A stretch of 64,000 nt of DNA from Rhodoferax sp. U2-2l (GTDB lineage: Bacteria; Pseudomonadota; Gammaproteobacteria; Burkholderiales; Burkholderiaceae_C): the NCBI RefSeq assembly GCF_020594515.1, contig NZ_JAJCTH010000008.1:1-64000 (forward strand), in the 5' to 3' direction. Shown here piece by piece: positions 33,371 through 44,672 of the stretch (position 1 is its first letter; each line of letters opens with the position of its first letter). Position numbers and translations under genes: made by a program. The notes under the pieces are model-generated. The model saw only the letters and a program-made list of their open reading frames with translations, had not been told where the DNA came from and did not search any database.

Positions 33371-33982
33371 CTACCGCATCACATAAATCAGCGGAAACAG
33401 CACGATCCACAGCAGATCCACCATGTGCCAGAAGGCAGCGCCGGTTTCCAGCGCGTGCACGTCGCCCGGCCCGTAGCGGCCGCGCAGGGTTTGCACGGTC
33501 AGGATGGCGAGAAACACCATCGCCGCCAGCACATGAAAAAAGTGAAAGCCGGTCAGCAAAAAGTAAAACATGTAGAAGGTGTTGGTGGACAAATCCACGC
33601 CTGCCGCCCATTTGGCAGCGTATTCCATCAGCTTGATGGCCACAAACCCGCCGCCGCCCGCCAGCGCGGCCAACAACCAGGCGGCGCCGCGTGGCACAGC
33701 GCCGCGCTTGACCGACTGAATGGCCCGCACCACGCACCAGCTGGCCGTGATCAGCAGGGCGGTATTGAGGCCGCCATAGGTCAGGTCCAACGTGCTTTGT
33801 GAGGCATTGAACAGCGGCACATCTTGCAAGCGTGCAAAAGCGTAAGACACAAAAAAGATGCCAAACGTCAGCAGTTCGGCCAGGATGATCAACCACACAG
33901 CCAAGTCACCCACCAACCGGGGCGCGGTGGCGCCTTGCGTGGCGCGTGGGGTGCTCGCGGTCGGGGCTGTGACAAAACTCAT
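33371..33982 (-). CDS. norE: NorE-type cytochrome c oxidase subunit III family protein
   Basis: 203 residues with five membrane helices. COX3 hallmarks are WLIILAELLTFGIFFVSYAF, FYFLLTGFHFFHVLAAMVF and ETGAAFWHMVDLLWIVLFPL. The absence of neighbouring COX1/COX2 genes and the pairing with a norF-like gene favour NorE over a respiratory oxidase subunit. It is the first gene of a leftward set, norE-norF-hemerythrin. It is divergent from the TonB-dependent receptor. Confidence 0.78.
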   Translation of the reverse strand: MSFVTAPTASTPRATQGATAPRLVGDLAVWLIILAELLTFGIFFVSYAFARLQDVPLFNASQSTLDLTYGGLNTALLITASWCVVRAIQSVKRGAVPRGAAWLLAALAGGGGFVAIKLMEYAAKWAAGVDLSTNTFYMFYFLLTGFHFFHVLAAMVFLAILTVQTLRGRYGPGDVHALETGAAFWHMVDLLWIVLFPLIYVMR

Positions 33983-34127
33983 GGGGCACGATTGTCCCGG
34001 CCCGCGCCGTCACTGTCCTTGTTTTGGTTCAAGTTTGGCGCACCGCCCTGGGCAGCCTGACCTGACAACGCTGCCGTTGGATGCCGCGCCGCGCAGCGCG
34101 TGCACGTTGTTGGAGATTGGCTTTTTA

Positions 34128-34141
34128 TTGAACCGGTTCAA
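34128..34141. promoter_or_regulatory. Palindrome TTGAACCGGTTCAA, possible FNR/DNR-type site
   Basis: This perfect 14-bp palindrome in the 250-bp divergent region between norE and the receptor gene has the TTGA-N6-TCAA spacing of FNR/DNR/NNR boxes, although the inner bases differ from the usual TTGAT-N4-ATCAA. It could control norE, the receptor gene or both. The protein that binds it is inferred. Confidence 0.45.
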
Positions 34142-34232
34142 GGTCAACGCGGGCGCCAAGGCCTACGCTCCCGGCGTGCCCAGATCACGATTCGCGCTTG
34201 GTCTGGCGGCACGACATGACGGAGCACTCAGG

Positions 34233-36587
34233 ATGTCACCCCCGAAAAAATGCGTTTGTTTCACCCCCGCCGCCCAGGCGATGGCGCTGATGCTGATGGC
34301 CAGCGCCCCACTGCAGGCCCAGCCCCTGCCGCCAGAGGCGGTCGGGCAGCTCAAAGAAGTGGTGGTGAGCGCCAGCCGCAGTGTGCAGGCCATCGCTGAC
34401 CTGACCGTGTCGATGGCGGTGGTCGGCCCGGACACGCTGGAGGCCCAGCAGATCAACGACATCCGCGATGTGGCCAAAACGCTGCCCAACATCAGCGTCA
34501 AGCGGGCCCCGGCGCGCTTTACCGTCACCGGGCGCGGCAACCCCACCGGGGCGGACGGCAATGCGGGCTTCAGCATCCGCGGGCTGGGCGGCAACCGGGT
34601 GCTGATGCTGGTGGACGGCGTGCGCGTGCCGCGCAGCTACATCAACGGCAGCAACGCTTTTGGCCGCGACACGGTGGCCCTGGGGCTGGTCAAGCAGGTG
34701 GAACTGATCCGCGGCCCAAGCTCGGCGCTGTACGGCTCGGACGGGCTGGCCGGGCTGGTCAACTTCATCACCCTGGCCCCGGCAGACTATCTGGTCACCG
34801 CCGACGGCCAGGCAAAAGACAGCGGCGGCAAAGCCTGGGCCAGCTACGGTGGCGACGACGAAGGCCTCACGCTGGGTGCCACGCTGGCGCGCCGCGCGGG
34901 TGACCGGGCCGAATGGTCCCTGACCGCCGTCACCGAACGCGCCCATGCGCTCGACAACTGGGGCAGCGTGGACGCACCCGACACCCGCCGCACCACCCCC
35001 AACCCACAGACCAGCACCGGCCAAAGCCTGCTGGCCAAGCTGGTGCTGCGCCCGGTGGCGGGCCAAACGCACACCTTCAGCGCCGAGCATGTGCGCAAAA
35101 GCAGTGATGTGGAGTTGCTGTCCAGCCGGGCGCAGACACCCACACCGCTACCCTTGAACTACAAAAGCCAATCTACAACCGACAAGGCGACCGCCCTGGC
35201 TGCCTCCATCGTGGGTGAGTCATCGGACTACACGCTGGCGCGCAGCCGGTTGACCTGGGACGCCAGCTACCGCCTGAATACCGCCGTGGCTGACCGGCTG
35301 ACCACCGTGCTGAGTTGGCAAGACAGCGCCGCGCTGTCCGATGGTCAAACCCGACTGCAGACCCTGTGGCCCAACGACGGACGGCGGTTGCGCCGCACCT
35401 CGTACGACGAGCGCAGCTTGCAAGCCAATGTGCAGGCTGAAAAAGTGTGGCATCTCTCCGCCGATTGGGGCCACAAGCTGACCTACGGCCTGGACGTCGC
35501 GCAAACCGATGTGTCGAGCTATGCCGATGGCAGCGACCCGTCGCCGCTGCCAGTTTTCACACCCAAAAAGTATTTCCCGGACACCCGCGACACAGCGCAG
35601 GCCATCTACCTGCAAAGCGAATGGCTCAGCGAGCGCTGGAGCATCACGCCGGGCGTGCGGTTTGACCGGTTTTCGATTGACGTGCGAAGCCAGGACGGCT
35701 ACTTCCCGCCCGCCGCAGCACCTGGCAGTTCGCTGTCAGGCTCAGCGGTGTCGCCCAAACTGGGGGTGTTGTGGCGTGCCACACCGCAATGGTCGCTGTA
35801 CGGCAATTACGCCACCGGCTTTCGGGCACCCGAGGGCCAACAAGTCAACAGCACGCTGGAAGCATCAACCGCCAAGCTGCTGGCCAACCCCGATCTGAAA
35901 CCTGAAAAAAGCCGCACACTGGAATTTGGTGTGAAGGGACGTTGGGATCGGTTGGCGTTGGACATGGCCCTTTTCACCAGCCGCTTTGACGACCTGATCC
36001 AGGAGAAAAAGAACCTGGGCACCGCCAACGGCTTGACCGCCAGCAGCGCCAACCCGACGCTGTTCCAAACCGTCAACATCGACCAGGCCAGCATCAGCGG
36101 CTTTGAAATTCAAGGCCAGTACCACTGGGGCCAGGTGGCTGGCGGGCAACTCTGCACACCGTTCAGCTATGGCCGCGCGCGTGGCACCAACGATGTGACC
36201 GGTTTGCCGCTCAACAGCATCGACCCCGCCACCCTGAGCCTGGGCCTGAGCTACCGCCAGCCCGCATGGGACGTGCAACTGACCCTCAACCACAGCGAAG
36301 GCAAACACGTGGACGACCTGGACAGCCCTTACGTTGCTGCCAACACCACACCCCGCCCGCCCAACCCGCAATTCCTGCCCGCGGCCACCACCACACTGGA
36401 CCTGCACACCCAGTGGCGACCACGCCGGGGCGTGCGCCTGAATTTCGCGGTGATCAACCTCACCGACCGCCGCTACTGGGCCTGGTCTGACGTGCAAGGT
36501 GTGGCCAGCAACGCCACGCCCTTGCTGGTGGACGCCTACACCCAGCCGGGGCGGCATGTGAACCTCTCCTTGGTGATGGACTTTTGA
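34233..36587 (+). CDS. TonB-dependent outer-membrane receptor, heme/hemoglobin type
   Basis: 784 residues. A signal-like N-terminus (AMALMLMASAPLQAQ) is followed by a TonB-box/plug beginning LKEVVVSASR (~44). The plug motifs are GFSIRGLGGNRVLMLVDGVR and GPSSALYGSDGLAGLVNF. The 22-strand barrel follows, with ATGFRAPEGQQVNSTLE and a C-terminal NLSLVMDF ending in aromatic F. The pattern fits the hemoglobin/transferrin/lactoferrin receptor subgroup. The start at 34233 is chosen because upstream codons are not protein-like. An IS5 remnant follows 54 bp after the stop. Confidence 0.85.
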   Translation: MSPPKKCVCFTPAAQAMALMLMASAPLQAQPLPPEAVGQLKEVVVSASRSVQAIADLTVSMAVVGPDTLEAQQINDIRDVAKTLPNISVKRAPARFTVTGRGNPTGADGNAGFSIRGLGGNRVLMLVDGVRVPRSYINGSNAFGRDTVALGLVKQVELIRGPSSALYGSDGLAGLVNFITLAPADYLVTADGQAKDSGGKAWASYGGDDEGLTLGATLARRAGDRAEWSLTAVTERAHALDNWGSVDAPDTRRTTPNPQTSTGQSLLAKLVLRPVAGQTHTFSAEHVRKSSDVELLSSRAQTPTPLPLNYKSQSTTDKATALAASIVGESSDYTLARSRLTWDASYRLNTAVADRLTTVLSWQDSAALSDGQTRLQTLWPNDGRRLRRTSYDERSLQANVQAEKVWHLSADWGHKLTYGLDVAQTDVSSYADGSDPSPLPVFTPKKYFPDTRDTAQAIYLQSEWLSERWSITPGVRFDRFSIDVRSQDGYFPPAAAPGSSLSGSAVSPKLGVLWRATPQWSLYGNYATGFRAPEGQQVNSTLEASTAKLLANPDLKPEKSRTLEFGVKGRWDRLALDMALFTSRFDDLIQEKKNLGTANGLTASSANPTLFQTVNIDQASISGFEIQGQYHWGQVAGGQLCTPFSYGRARGTNDVTGLPLNSIDPATLSLGLSYRQPAWDVQLTLNHSEGKHVDDLDSPYVAANTTPRPPNPQFLPAATTTLDLHTQWRPRRGVRLNFAVINLTDRRYWAWSDVQGVASNATPLLVDAYTQPGRHVNLSLVMDF

Positions 36588-36640
36588 GACGCTCAAGTGG
36601 CTGATTTCCATGACGACTTTCGAGCAACTTCTCAGCCCTT

Positions 36641-36950
36641 GGCAAGGGCCAGCAGGGGTACTTTGGCATGAAGTTGCACATCGGCATGACCAGCAGACGT
36701 GGTCTGAGCCACCACGCGGTGGTGACTGCGGCCAACGTGCATGACAAACTCCCGCTGCCTGAGTTGTTGCATGGCAAAGAGCAACGCGTCTATGGCGACA
36801 GCGCCTACGCCAGCCAAAATCCAGAAGTCGTTCACACGTGTGGCACATGTGTTTGCTGTGGTCAAGCGCCTGTGGGGTTTTGGCAAGGTGCGTTCACGTG
36901 GGTGCCATTTCGGCAATTTTGTTCCACCTGGACCACAGGGCGCTGCTTCA
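36641..36950 (+). pseudogene. IS5-family transposase remnant, frameshifted
   Basis: Translated in two frames, the segment gives GKGQQGYFGMKLHIG, then LSHHAVVTAANVHD and RVYGDSAYASQNPE, matching the middle of IS5-type DDE transposases. The next frame continues RVAHVFAVVKRLWGFGKV, the conserved C-terminal motif. The shift lies near 36830. The N-terminal third and a clear end are missing. It probably marks a deletion junction next to the truncated cytochrome d1-like gene. Confidence 0.8.
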
Positions 36951-36971
36951 ACAGCACTTGATCAACCTTGC

Positions 36972-37694
36972 CTAAAAGCTATTGGGTTGTCGCATCTCAG
37001 GGCACGGCGTCATCTGCCAGGCCGTCATCGACACACATACCGGCATGACCGGTGGGGTCACGTCTAAGGCTGGCAGCAGCAGGACCCGCCCCGCCGCTGA
37101 CCCCACCACCTGCGCCGCCGACAGCCGGTAACCGGGCGGCACGCCCAGGCGGGCACGTGCGCGGCGAATGTCCAGGTTGATCACCTGAACCTGGCCGCCT
37201 GCTTCACCCCGGGCCCAGCGGGCGCGGCCCAGCACATGCGGGCTGGCACGGTCCATCCAGAAGTCGTCCAGCGGCTGATCGAGCCGGGTGGCGCGAACGC
37301 CTAAAAAGCCGGGGCGCGGCAGCCCTTCTTTCAAGCGGTAGTCGTGCACCAGGCCGTCATAAATCACGTCCGCTTGCGGGTTGTAGGAAATCTCCCACAG
37401 CACCTCGGCACCGCCAAACGCCACCACAAAGCTGCGTCGCAGCGGGTGGTCTTGCAAGCGCACCGGGGTCAACACCTCGTTGGCGGGGATGGCAGCGCTG
37501 ACCTCCGGCCAGGGGTAACGGCGCACCGGCCTGCCCAGCGCGTCTTGCAGCAGCAGCGTGCGGGTGAACGGCTCGGCCGTCAAACGCCACAAGCCGTCCT
37601 GAGAGACGGCTTGTGTTTCAACAGGCAGCGCCCAAACGCTGCCACATACGCCCAACGCGGCGAGCACCGCCACAAAAAGCGTGCGCTGCCGCAT
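36972..37694 (-). pseudogene. Truncated cytochrome d1-like (heme d1-associated) protein gene
   Basis: 240 codons. A signal peptide (MRQRTLFVAVLAALGVCGSV) precedes a propeller-like segment, with RRSFVVAFGGAEVLWEISYN and VIYDGLVHDYRLKEGLPRPG. This text matches periplasmic cytochrome d1-domain proteins found near nirS (from memory). Those proteins are much longer. Here the sequence degenerates after about residue 215 and runs into the IS5 remnant side, so the C-terminal half is lost. It is downstream of the c-type cytochrome and nirS on the same strand. It may be a NirF/NirN relative; the exact family is uncertain. Confidence 0.55.
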
Positions 37695-37711
37695 CTTGCG
37701 TCGGGCCCGGA

Positions 37712-38029
37712 CTACAGTTTGAGAATGTAGTCCACCACGGTGGCCAGATCAGCGTCACTGATCTTGTCGGGGCCGTTGGGAATCATCGGGATCGGCCCGT
37801 AAACACCCTTGCCGCCCAGGCGCACTTTTTCGGTCAGCAGCGCCTTGGCGTCTTGCCCTTTGTATTTGGCAGCCACCACTTTGTAAGCGGGCCCGACCGA
37901 TTTTTTCTCAAGCTGGTGGCAAGCCAGACAGCCGCTCTTGGTCAAAATTTCGTCCGGGGTGGCTGCCTGGGCGCTCAGCGATAGCGCCATGGTGGTGACC
38001 ATGGCGGTCAATAACAATATGGTTTTCAT
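37712..38029 (-). CDS. Small periplasmic c-type cytochrome (c551/NirM-like)
   Basis: 105 residues. The signal peptide MKTILLLTAMVTTMALSLSA is followed by heme-binding CLACH (~36-40) and a probable axial methionine in YGPIPMIPNG (~82-91). Class I cytochromes of this size donate electrons to NirS. The gene lies 74 bp after nirS on the same strand, supporting that role. NirC would be an alternative name. Confidence 0.85.
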   Translation of the reverse strand: MKTILLLTAMVTTMALSLSAQAATPDEILTKSGCLACHQLEKKSVGPAYKVVAAKYKGQDAKALLTEKVRLGGKGVYGPIPMIPNGPDKISDADLATVVDYILKL

Positions 38030-38103
38030 GGGGGTCACCCGTCTTTGAATGTGGCGATGAAAGCCATGGCGGTCAGAGCCGCCATGGTGGTTTGGAGGCG
38101 TGA

Positions 38104-40137
<2,034 letters not shown>

Positions 40138-40182
40138 AAAAAGCGCGAGGGCGCCAGCCACCCGGGTGGCTGGCGCCCTCGC
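40138..40182 (-). terminator. Strong intrinsic terminator after ftsZ
   Basis: On the minus strand a GC-rich stem of 17-18 bp, perfectly paired from GCGAGGGCGCC to its complement (40182-40145), is followed by GC and a run of five T (40142-40138). It starts 11 bp after the ftsZ stop and should end the dcw transcript, isolating it from nirS. Confidence 0.85.
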
Positions 40183-40192
40183 ATTGACGACA

Positions 40193-41452
40193 TCAATCCG
40201 CCTGTTTGCGCAAGAACGCCGGGATCTCGAAGTCATCCATGCCGCCGCTGGACAGCGCATCGACCTTGGCCGCTGCGGTGGTGCGGTCGCGGGTGCGCCA
40301 GACGCTGGGGGTGGCCATGGCGCCGTAGTCGGGCTGACTGCGGCCCAGCGGGGCGCTGGTCATCAAACCGGTGACCTGGCCGGCATGGGCCTGGGTGTCC
40401 AGCGTGGGCATGTTGAACGGCACGTCATGGGTGCCGGTGCGCAGCTGCACCTGCGGCTGCGGCGGGGCCACCACCAGCTTGGGGCGCGCACCCTGGCGGC
40501 TCAGGCCGGTGGCCACCACGGTGACGCGAATCTGGTCGCCCAGGTTGTCGTCATACGCGGTGCCGTAGATCACATGCGCGTCAGGTGACGCATAAGCGCG
40601 GATGGTGTTCATGGCCAGCTTGGACTCGGACAGCTTCAGTGAGCCCTTGGCGGCTGAAATCAGCACCAGCACACCCTTGGCGCCCGAGAGGTCAATGCCT
40701 TCGAGCAGCGGGCAAGCCACGGCGTGTTCGGCGGCGATGCGGGCGCGGTCCGGGCCGGCAGCCAGCGCGGTGCCCATCATGGCTTTGCCGGGCTCGCCCA
40801 TCACGGTGCGCACGTCTTCAAAGTCGACGTTCACATGGCCGGGCACGTTGATGATCTCGGCAATGCCGCCCACGGCGTTTTTCAGCACGTCATTGGCGTG
40901 GGCAAAAGCTTCGTCCTGGGTGGCGTCTTCACCCACCACTTCGAGCAGCTTCTCGTTGAGCACCACGATCAGCGAATCGACATTGGCTTCGAGCTCGGCC
41001 ATGCCGTTGTCGGCGTTGGCCATGCGGCGCGGGCCTTCAAACTCGAACGGCTTGGTGACCACCCCCACGGTGAGGATGCCCATTTCGCGCGCCACGCGGG
41101 CAATCACTGGCGCGGCGCCGGTGCCGGTGCCGCCGCCCATGCCGGCGGTGATGAACAGCATGTTGGCGCCGTCGATGGCTTCGCGGATGTGTTCGATGGC
41201 CGACTCAGCCGCATCACGCGCCTTGTCGGGCTTGCTGCCTGCGCCCAGGCCGGTGGTGCCGAGCTGGATGACGCGGTGCGCGTCGCTGGTGGACAGGGCT
41301 TGCGCGTCGGTGTTGGCGCAGATGAATTCCACGCCTTGCACGGCGCTGGCAATCATGTGGGCCACGGCGTTGCCGCCGCCGCCGCCGACACCAATCACTT
41401 TGATCTGGGTGCCCTGGTTGAAGGCTTCTTCGTCGATGAGTTCAATGGTCAT
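40193..41452 (-). CDS. ftsZ: Cell division GTPase FtsZ
   Basis: 419 residues. The tubulin-type GTP site shows IGVGGGGGNAVAHM (~20-33) and the T4 loop ITAGMGGGTGTGAAP (~100-115). T7 contains NVDFEDVRTVM with the catalytic aspartate region. A variable linker from ~320 leads to the conserved tail DFEIPAFLRKQ, which binds FtsA and ZipA-type partners. It is the last gene of the dcw cluster, followed by the terminator. A 219-bp spacer with a GC-rich repeat separates it from ftsA, room for its own promoter. Confidence 0.98.
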   Translation of the reverse strand: MTIELIDEEAFNQGTQIKVIGVGGGGGNAVAHMIASAVQGVEFICANTDAQALSTSDAHRVIQLGTTGLGAGSKPDKARDAAESAIEHIREAIDGANMLFITAGMGGGTGTGAAPVIARVAREMGILTVGVVTKPFEFEGPRRMANADNGMAELEANVDSLIVVLNEKLLEVVGEDATQDEAFAHANDVLKNAVGGIAEIINVPGHVNVDFEDVRTVMGEPGKAMMGTALAAGPDRARIAAEHAVACPLLEGIDLSGAKGVLVLISAAKGSLKLSESKLAMNTIRAYASPDAHVIYGTAYDDNLGDQIRVTVVATGLSRQGARPKLVVAPPQPQVQLRTGTHDVPFNMPTLDTQAHAGQVTGLMTSAPLGRSQPDYGAMATPSVWRTRDRTTAAAKVDALSSGGMDDFEIPAFLRKQAD

Positions 41453-41671
41453 GGTGTGCTCCTTGGGGGTTCAATGGGTAAAAAATCAGGGTTAAAAAAG
41501 ATTCGGGACAAAGGGGGCGCCGGTGGCGGGTCAAAACATCGCCATCGGCCCGGTGGACTTGCGGATTTGGCCCCCACGCTTGCCGCTTCGCGTGCTGCGC
41601 TGCCCCCCGAGGGGGCCTTCGCGCCTTGGGGCGGCCCGGCGGCGCTCATGTCGATGCTCTGTTGGTTCATG
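41453..41671. repeat. ftsA-ftsZ spacer carrying a GC-rich intergenic repeat
   Basis: The part at about 41565-41640 reads like the GC-rich intergenic repeat I remember as common in Comamonadaceae genomes: a perfect hairpin GCCCCC-CGA-GGGGGC at 41602-41616, then CCTTCGCGCCTTGGGGCGGC. No gene is supported here. It lies between two essential genes that are often almost adjacent. Confidence 0.5.
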
Positions 41672-42901
41672 TCAGAAGTTCCCCACAAACCAGTCCTTGA
41701 TGCCGCTGAAGGCGGTTTTCATGGAGCCGTTTTTCTGCGCCACCTTGAAGCCGCGCATGCGGGCCAACCTGGCTTCTTCGAGCAGGCCCATCACGGTGGC
41801 AGCACGCGGCTGGGCCACCATGTCGGACAGGGCGCCGGTGTATTTGGGAATACCGCGGCGCACCGGTTTCAAAAAGATGTCTTCGCCCAGCTCGACCATG
41901 CCGGGCATGACACAGCTGCCGCCGGTGAGCACGATGCCGCTGGACAACATTTCTTCAAAGCCGGACTCTCGCATCACTTGGTGCACCAGGCTGAAAATTT
42001 CTTCGACACGTGGCTCGATCACCCCGGCCAGCGCTTGGCGGCTGAGCATGCGCGGGCCGCGGTCACCCAGGCCGGGCACTTCCACCTGCGCCTCGGGGTC
42101 GGCCAGCAGCTGCTTGGCCCAACCGTTTTCGACCTTGATTTCTTCCGCGTCTTTGGTGGGCGTGCGCAGCGCCATGGCGATGTCGCTGGTGATCAAATCT
42201 CCGGCAATCGGGATCACCGCGGTGTGGCGGATGGCGCCACCGGTGAAGATGGCCAGATCGGTCGTGCCCGCGCCAATGTCGACCAGCGCCACGCCGAGTT
42301 CGCGCTCGTCCTCGGTCAGCACCGACTGGCTGCTGGCCAACGGGTTGAGCATGAGCTGCTCCACCTCCAGGCCACAGCGGCGCACACATTTGATGATGTT
42401 TTCTGCCGCACTCTGCGCGCCGGTGACGATGTGCACCTTGGCCTCCAGGCGGATGCCACTCATGCCGATCGGCTCTTTCACGTCTTGCCCGTCGATGATG
42501 AACTCTTGCGGCTCCACCAGCAGCAGGCGCTGGTCGGTACTGATGTTGATGGCCTTGGCGGTTTCCACCACGCGGGCCACATCGGCGGCGCTCACCTCGC
42601 GGTCCTTGATGGCGACCATGCCGTGCGAATTGATGCCGCGGATGTGGCTGCCGGTGATGCCGGTGTAGACCCGCGTGATCTTGCAGTCGGCCATCAGCTC
42701 GGCCTCTTTCAGCGCCTGCTGGATGCTTTGCACGGTGGCGTCGATGTTGACCACCACGCCGCGCTTCAAACCGTTGCTGGGCGCCACGCCCAGGCCGGCC
42801 AGCTTGAGCTCGCCGCCGGGCATGACCTCGGCCACCACCACCATCACCTTGGCGGTGCCGATGTCCAGACCGACAATCAAATCTTTGTACTCTTTTGCCA
42901 T
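41672..42901 (-). CDS. ftsA: Cell division protein FtsA
   Basis: 409 residues. The actin-fold nucleotide motifs are IVGLDIGTAKVMVVV (~9-23), LVDIGAGTTDLAIF (~205-218) and GIVLTGGSCVMPGM (~333). A 1C domain lies between ~85 and 165. The C-terminal amphipathic membrane-targeting helix is SGIKDWFVGNF. It tethers FtsZ to the membrane and recruits late divisome proteins. It sits between ftsQ and ftsZ. Confidence 0.97.
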   Translation of the reverse strand: MAKEYKDLIVGLDIGTAKVMVVVAEVMPGGELKLAGLGVAPSNGLKRGVVVNIDATVQSIQQALKEAELMADCKITRVYTGITGSHIRGINSHGMVAIKDREVSAADVARVVETAKAINISTDQRLLLVEPQEFIIDGQDVKEPIGMSGIRLEAKVHIVTGAQSAAENIIKCVRRCGLEVEQLMLNPLASSQSVLTEDERELGVALVDIGAGTTDLAIFTGGAIRHTAVIPIAGDLITSDIAMALRTPTKDAEEIKVENGWAKQLLADPEAQVEVPGLGDRGPRMLSRQALAGVIEPRVEEIFSLVHQVMRESGFEEMLSSGIVLTGGSCVMPGMVELGEDIFLKPVRRGIPKYTGALSDMVAQPRAATVMGLLEEARLARMRGFKVAQKNGSMKTAFSGIKDWFVGNF

Positions 42902-42922
42902 GATGTCACCTGTTGTCCTGCA

Positions 42923-43711
42923 TTACTGTTTCTTGATGTCTGGGGTGTCGAGCGTGGTCACACCGTCGAGCCGAATCGCATAACCGTCGCGGTGCCGCAA
43001 GTCCACCGAGGCCAGTTGCTCTGGCGTGCGCTGGTAACGCGCGGTGACCTGGGTGGCGGTCTGAACGAATCGATCCAGCCGCGCCAGCAACTCTGGCGCG
43101 CCGCCACTGCCCAGCGCGACCTTTGTTCCGGTGTTGAGTTGCGCCTGCCAGCCGCCGCGCGGCGACAGTTCCAGGGCCTCCACACTCAGGTCCAGCGGGT
43201 CCAGGGTGGGTTGCAGCGTCTGGTACATGGCCAGCACCGTGGCCGACTGGCCGACCGGGCCACTCAGGCGTGGCAGGTTGTCTTGGTCCAGCTCACCCGC
43301 GTTGGCCTCGAACACTTCGCCAAAACTGTTGACCATGCTGGAGCTGCCGTCTTCACCCCAGAACGCCACCGCCTGATGCTCCTGCAAGTGCACCTTCAGC
43401 CGGTTGGGAAACTCGCGCCGCACCACGGCCTGGCGCACCCACGGCATGGTCTCGAACACCTCGCGCGCCGCCGTCACATCGAGCGTGAAAAACGTGCCTT
43501 GCAGACGCGGCATCACATTGGCGCGCAGCGTGATGGCGTTGTAGTGTTTGACATCACCGGTCACGCTCACCCCCTGGATGGCAAACGCCGGCGAGCGCGC
43601 GCCCCAGCCCAGCCCGGCGCCCAGCAGCAACAGACCCGCCGCGACAAACAGCAGCGTGGCCAGCCCATTCATCAGGCGGACATCCAGCGGCAGGGGCGCG
43701 GCAGGTTTCAT
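42923..43711 (-). CDS. ftsQ: Cell division protein FtsQ
   Basis: 262 residues. A short cytoplasmic N-terminus precedes one membrane helix ([20 protein letters not shown]). The POTRA domain follows ([20 protein letters not shown]) and then the beta domain ([26 protein letters not shown]). It links cytoplasmic and periplasmic divisome parts through FtsBL. The ATG overlaps the ddl stop (ATGA). Confidence 0.95.
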   Translation of the reverse strand: MKPAAPLPLDVRLMNGLATLLFVAAGLLLLGAGLGWGARSPAFAIQGVSVTGDVKHYNAITLRANVMPRLQGTFFTLDVTAAREVFETMPWVRQAVVRREFPNRLKVHLQEHQAVAFWGEDGSSSMVNSFGEVFEANAGELDQDNLPRLSGPVGQSATVLAMYQTLQPTLDPLDLSVEALELSPRGGWQAQLNTGTKVALGSGGAPELLARLDRFVQTATQVTARYQRTPEQLASVDLRHRDGYAIRLDGVTTLDTPDIKKQ

Positions 43712-44667
43712 GCGGCGGCGTAATCCAGGGTGGCGGATTGCAGGATCTGCAGGCACAACTCGGCGTAACCGATGCCTGCGGCCTTGGCCGACATGGGCAC
43801 CAGCGAGTGGCTGGTCATGCCCGGGCTGGTGTTGATCTCCAGCAGATACGGCTGGCGGGTGACGGCGTCGATCATCACGTCGGCCCGCGCCCAGCCGCGG
43901 CATTGCAGGCTGCGGAACGCTTTGAGCACCAGTGCCTGGATCGCGGCTTCTTCGCCCTCGGGCAGGCCGCAGGGCACCAGGTACTGGGTGGTGTCGGTGA
44001 AGTATTTGTTCTGGTAGTCGTAGTTGCCATCAGGCGCCACGATGCGGATCACCGGCAGCGCGCGGGCCTGCGCGCCGCTGCCCAGCACGGGAATAGTGAC
44101 CTCGTCACCTTGGATGAATTGTTCGCACAACACTTCATCGTCCAGGCCCGCAGCCAGCGCGTAGGCTGCCGCGCATTGGTCGGCGCTGGTGACTTTGGTC
44201 AGGCCCAGCGTGGAGCCTTCGCGAGCGGGTTTGACGATCATCGGCTGACCGGGTCGGGCCAGCTCGGCATAGGCTGCGAGCGTCTCCTGGGCGCTGGTGA
44301 CGTTGCGCCAGGCGGGTGTGGGCAAGCCATCAGCCCGCCACAGACGTTTGGTCATGATCTTGTCGATGGCGATGCTCGAGGCCATCACGCCGGGGCCGGT
44401 GTACGGGATGCCGAGCAATTCGAGTGTCCCCTGCACCGTGCCGTCTTCACCAAAGCGGCCATGCAGGGCGATGAAGCAGCGGGTGAAGCCGTCTTGCTTC
44501 AGCTCGCTCAGCTCACGCTGGCTGGGGTCAAAGGCGTGCGCGTTGACGCCCAGCGACTGCAGCGCCTGCAACACGCCGTTGCCCGACATCAGCGACACCT
44601 CGCGCTCGCCCGACTGGCCGCCCAGCAGCACGGCCACCTTCTCGGAATGGATATCCAATGGATGCAT
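43708..44667 (-). CDS. ddl: D-alanine--D-alanine ligase (DdlB type)
   Basis: 319 residues. ATP-grasp motifs include [19 protein letters not shown] (~11-29), [34 protein letters not shown] and the C-terminal [20 protein letters not shown] with metal-binding Glu/Asn. It makes the D-Ala-D-Ala used by MurF. It is placed 5 bp after murC and overlaps ftsQ by 4 bp. Confidence 0.97.
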   Translation of the reverse strand: MHPLDIHSEKVAVLLGGQSGEREVSLMSGNGVLQALQSLGVNAHAFDPSQRELSELKQDGFTRCFIALHGRFGEDGTVQGTLELLGIPYTGPGVMASSIAIDKIMTKRLWRADGLPTPAWRNVTSAQETLAAYAELARPGQPMIVKPAREGSTLGLTKVTSADQCAAAYALAAGLDDEVLCEQFIQGDEVTIPVLGSGAQARALPVIRIVAPDGNYDYQNKYFTDTTQYLVPCGLPEGEEAAIQALVLKAFRSLQCRGWARADVMIDAVTRQPYLLEINTSPGMTSHSLVPMSAKAAGIGYAELCLQILQSATLDYAAA

Positions 44668-44672
44668 AACCT

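Noticed and set aside
31532..33982. norE-like gene as subunit III of a complete aa3 oxidase operon
   Set aside because: No subunit I or II gene is nearby; the partner is a small norF-like protein and the context is denitrification.
41449..41688. 79-codon minus-strand ORF between ftsA and ftsZ
   Set aside because: Its codons come from the GC-rich repeat and a Pro/Ser-rich low-complexity stretch; it has no ribosome site and no family resemblance.
40724..43723. 999-codon open frame on the plus strand across ftsZ-ftsA-ftsQ
   Set aside because: It is antisense to three certain genes, and its His/Gly/Ala-rich translation is typical of the shadow frame of GC-rich coding DNA.
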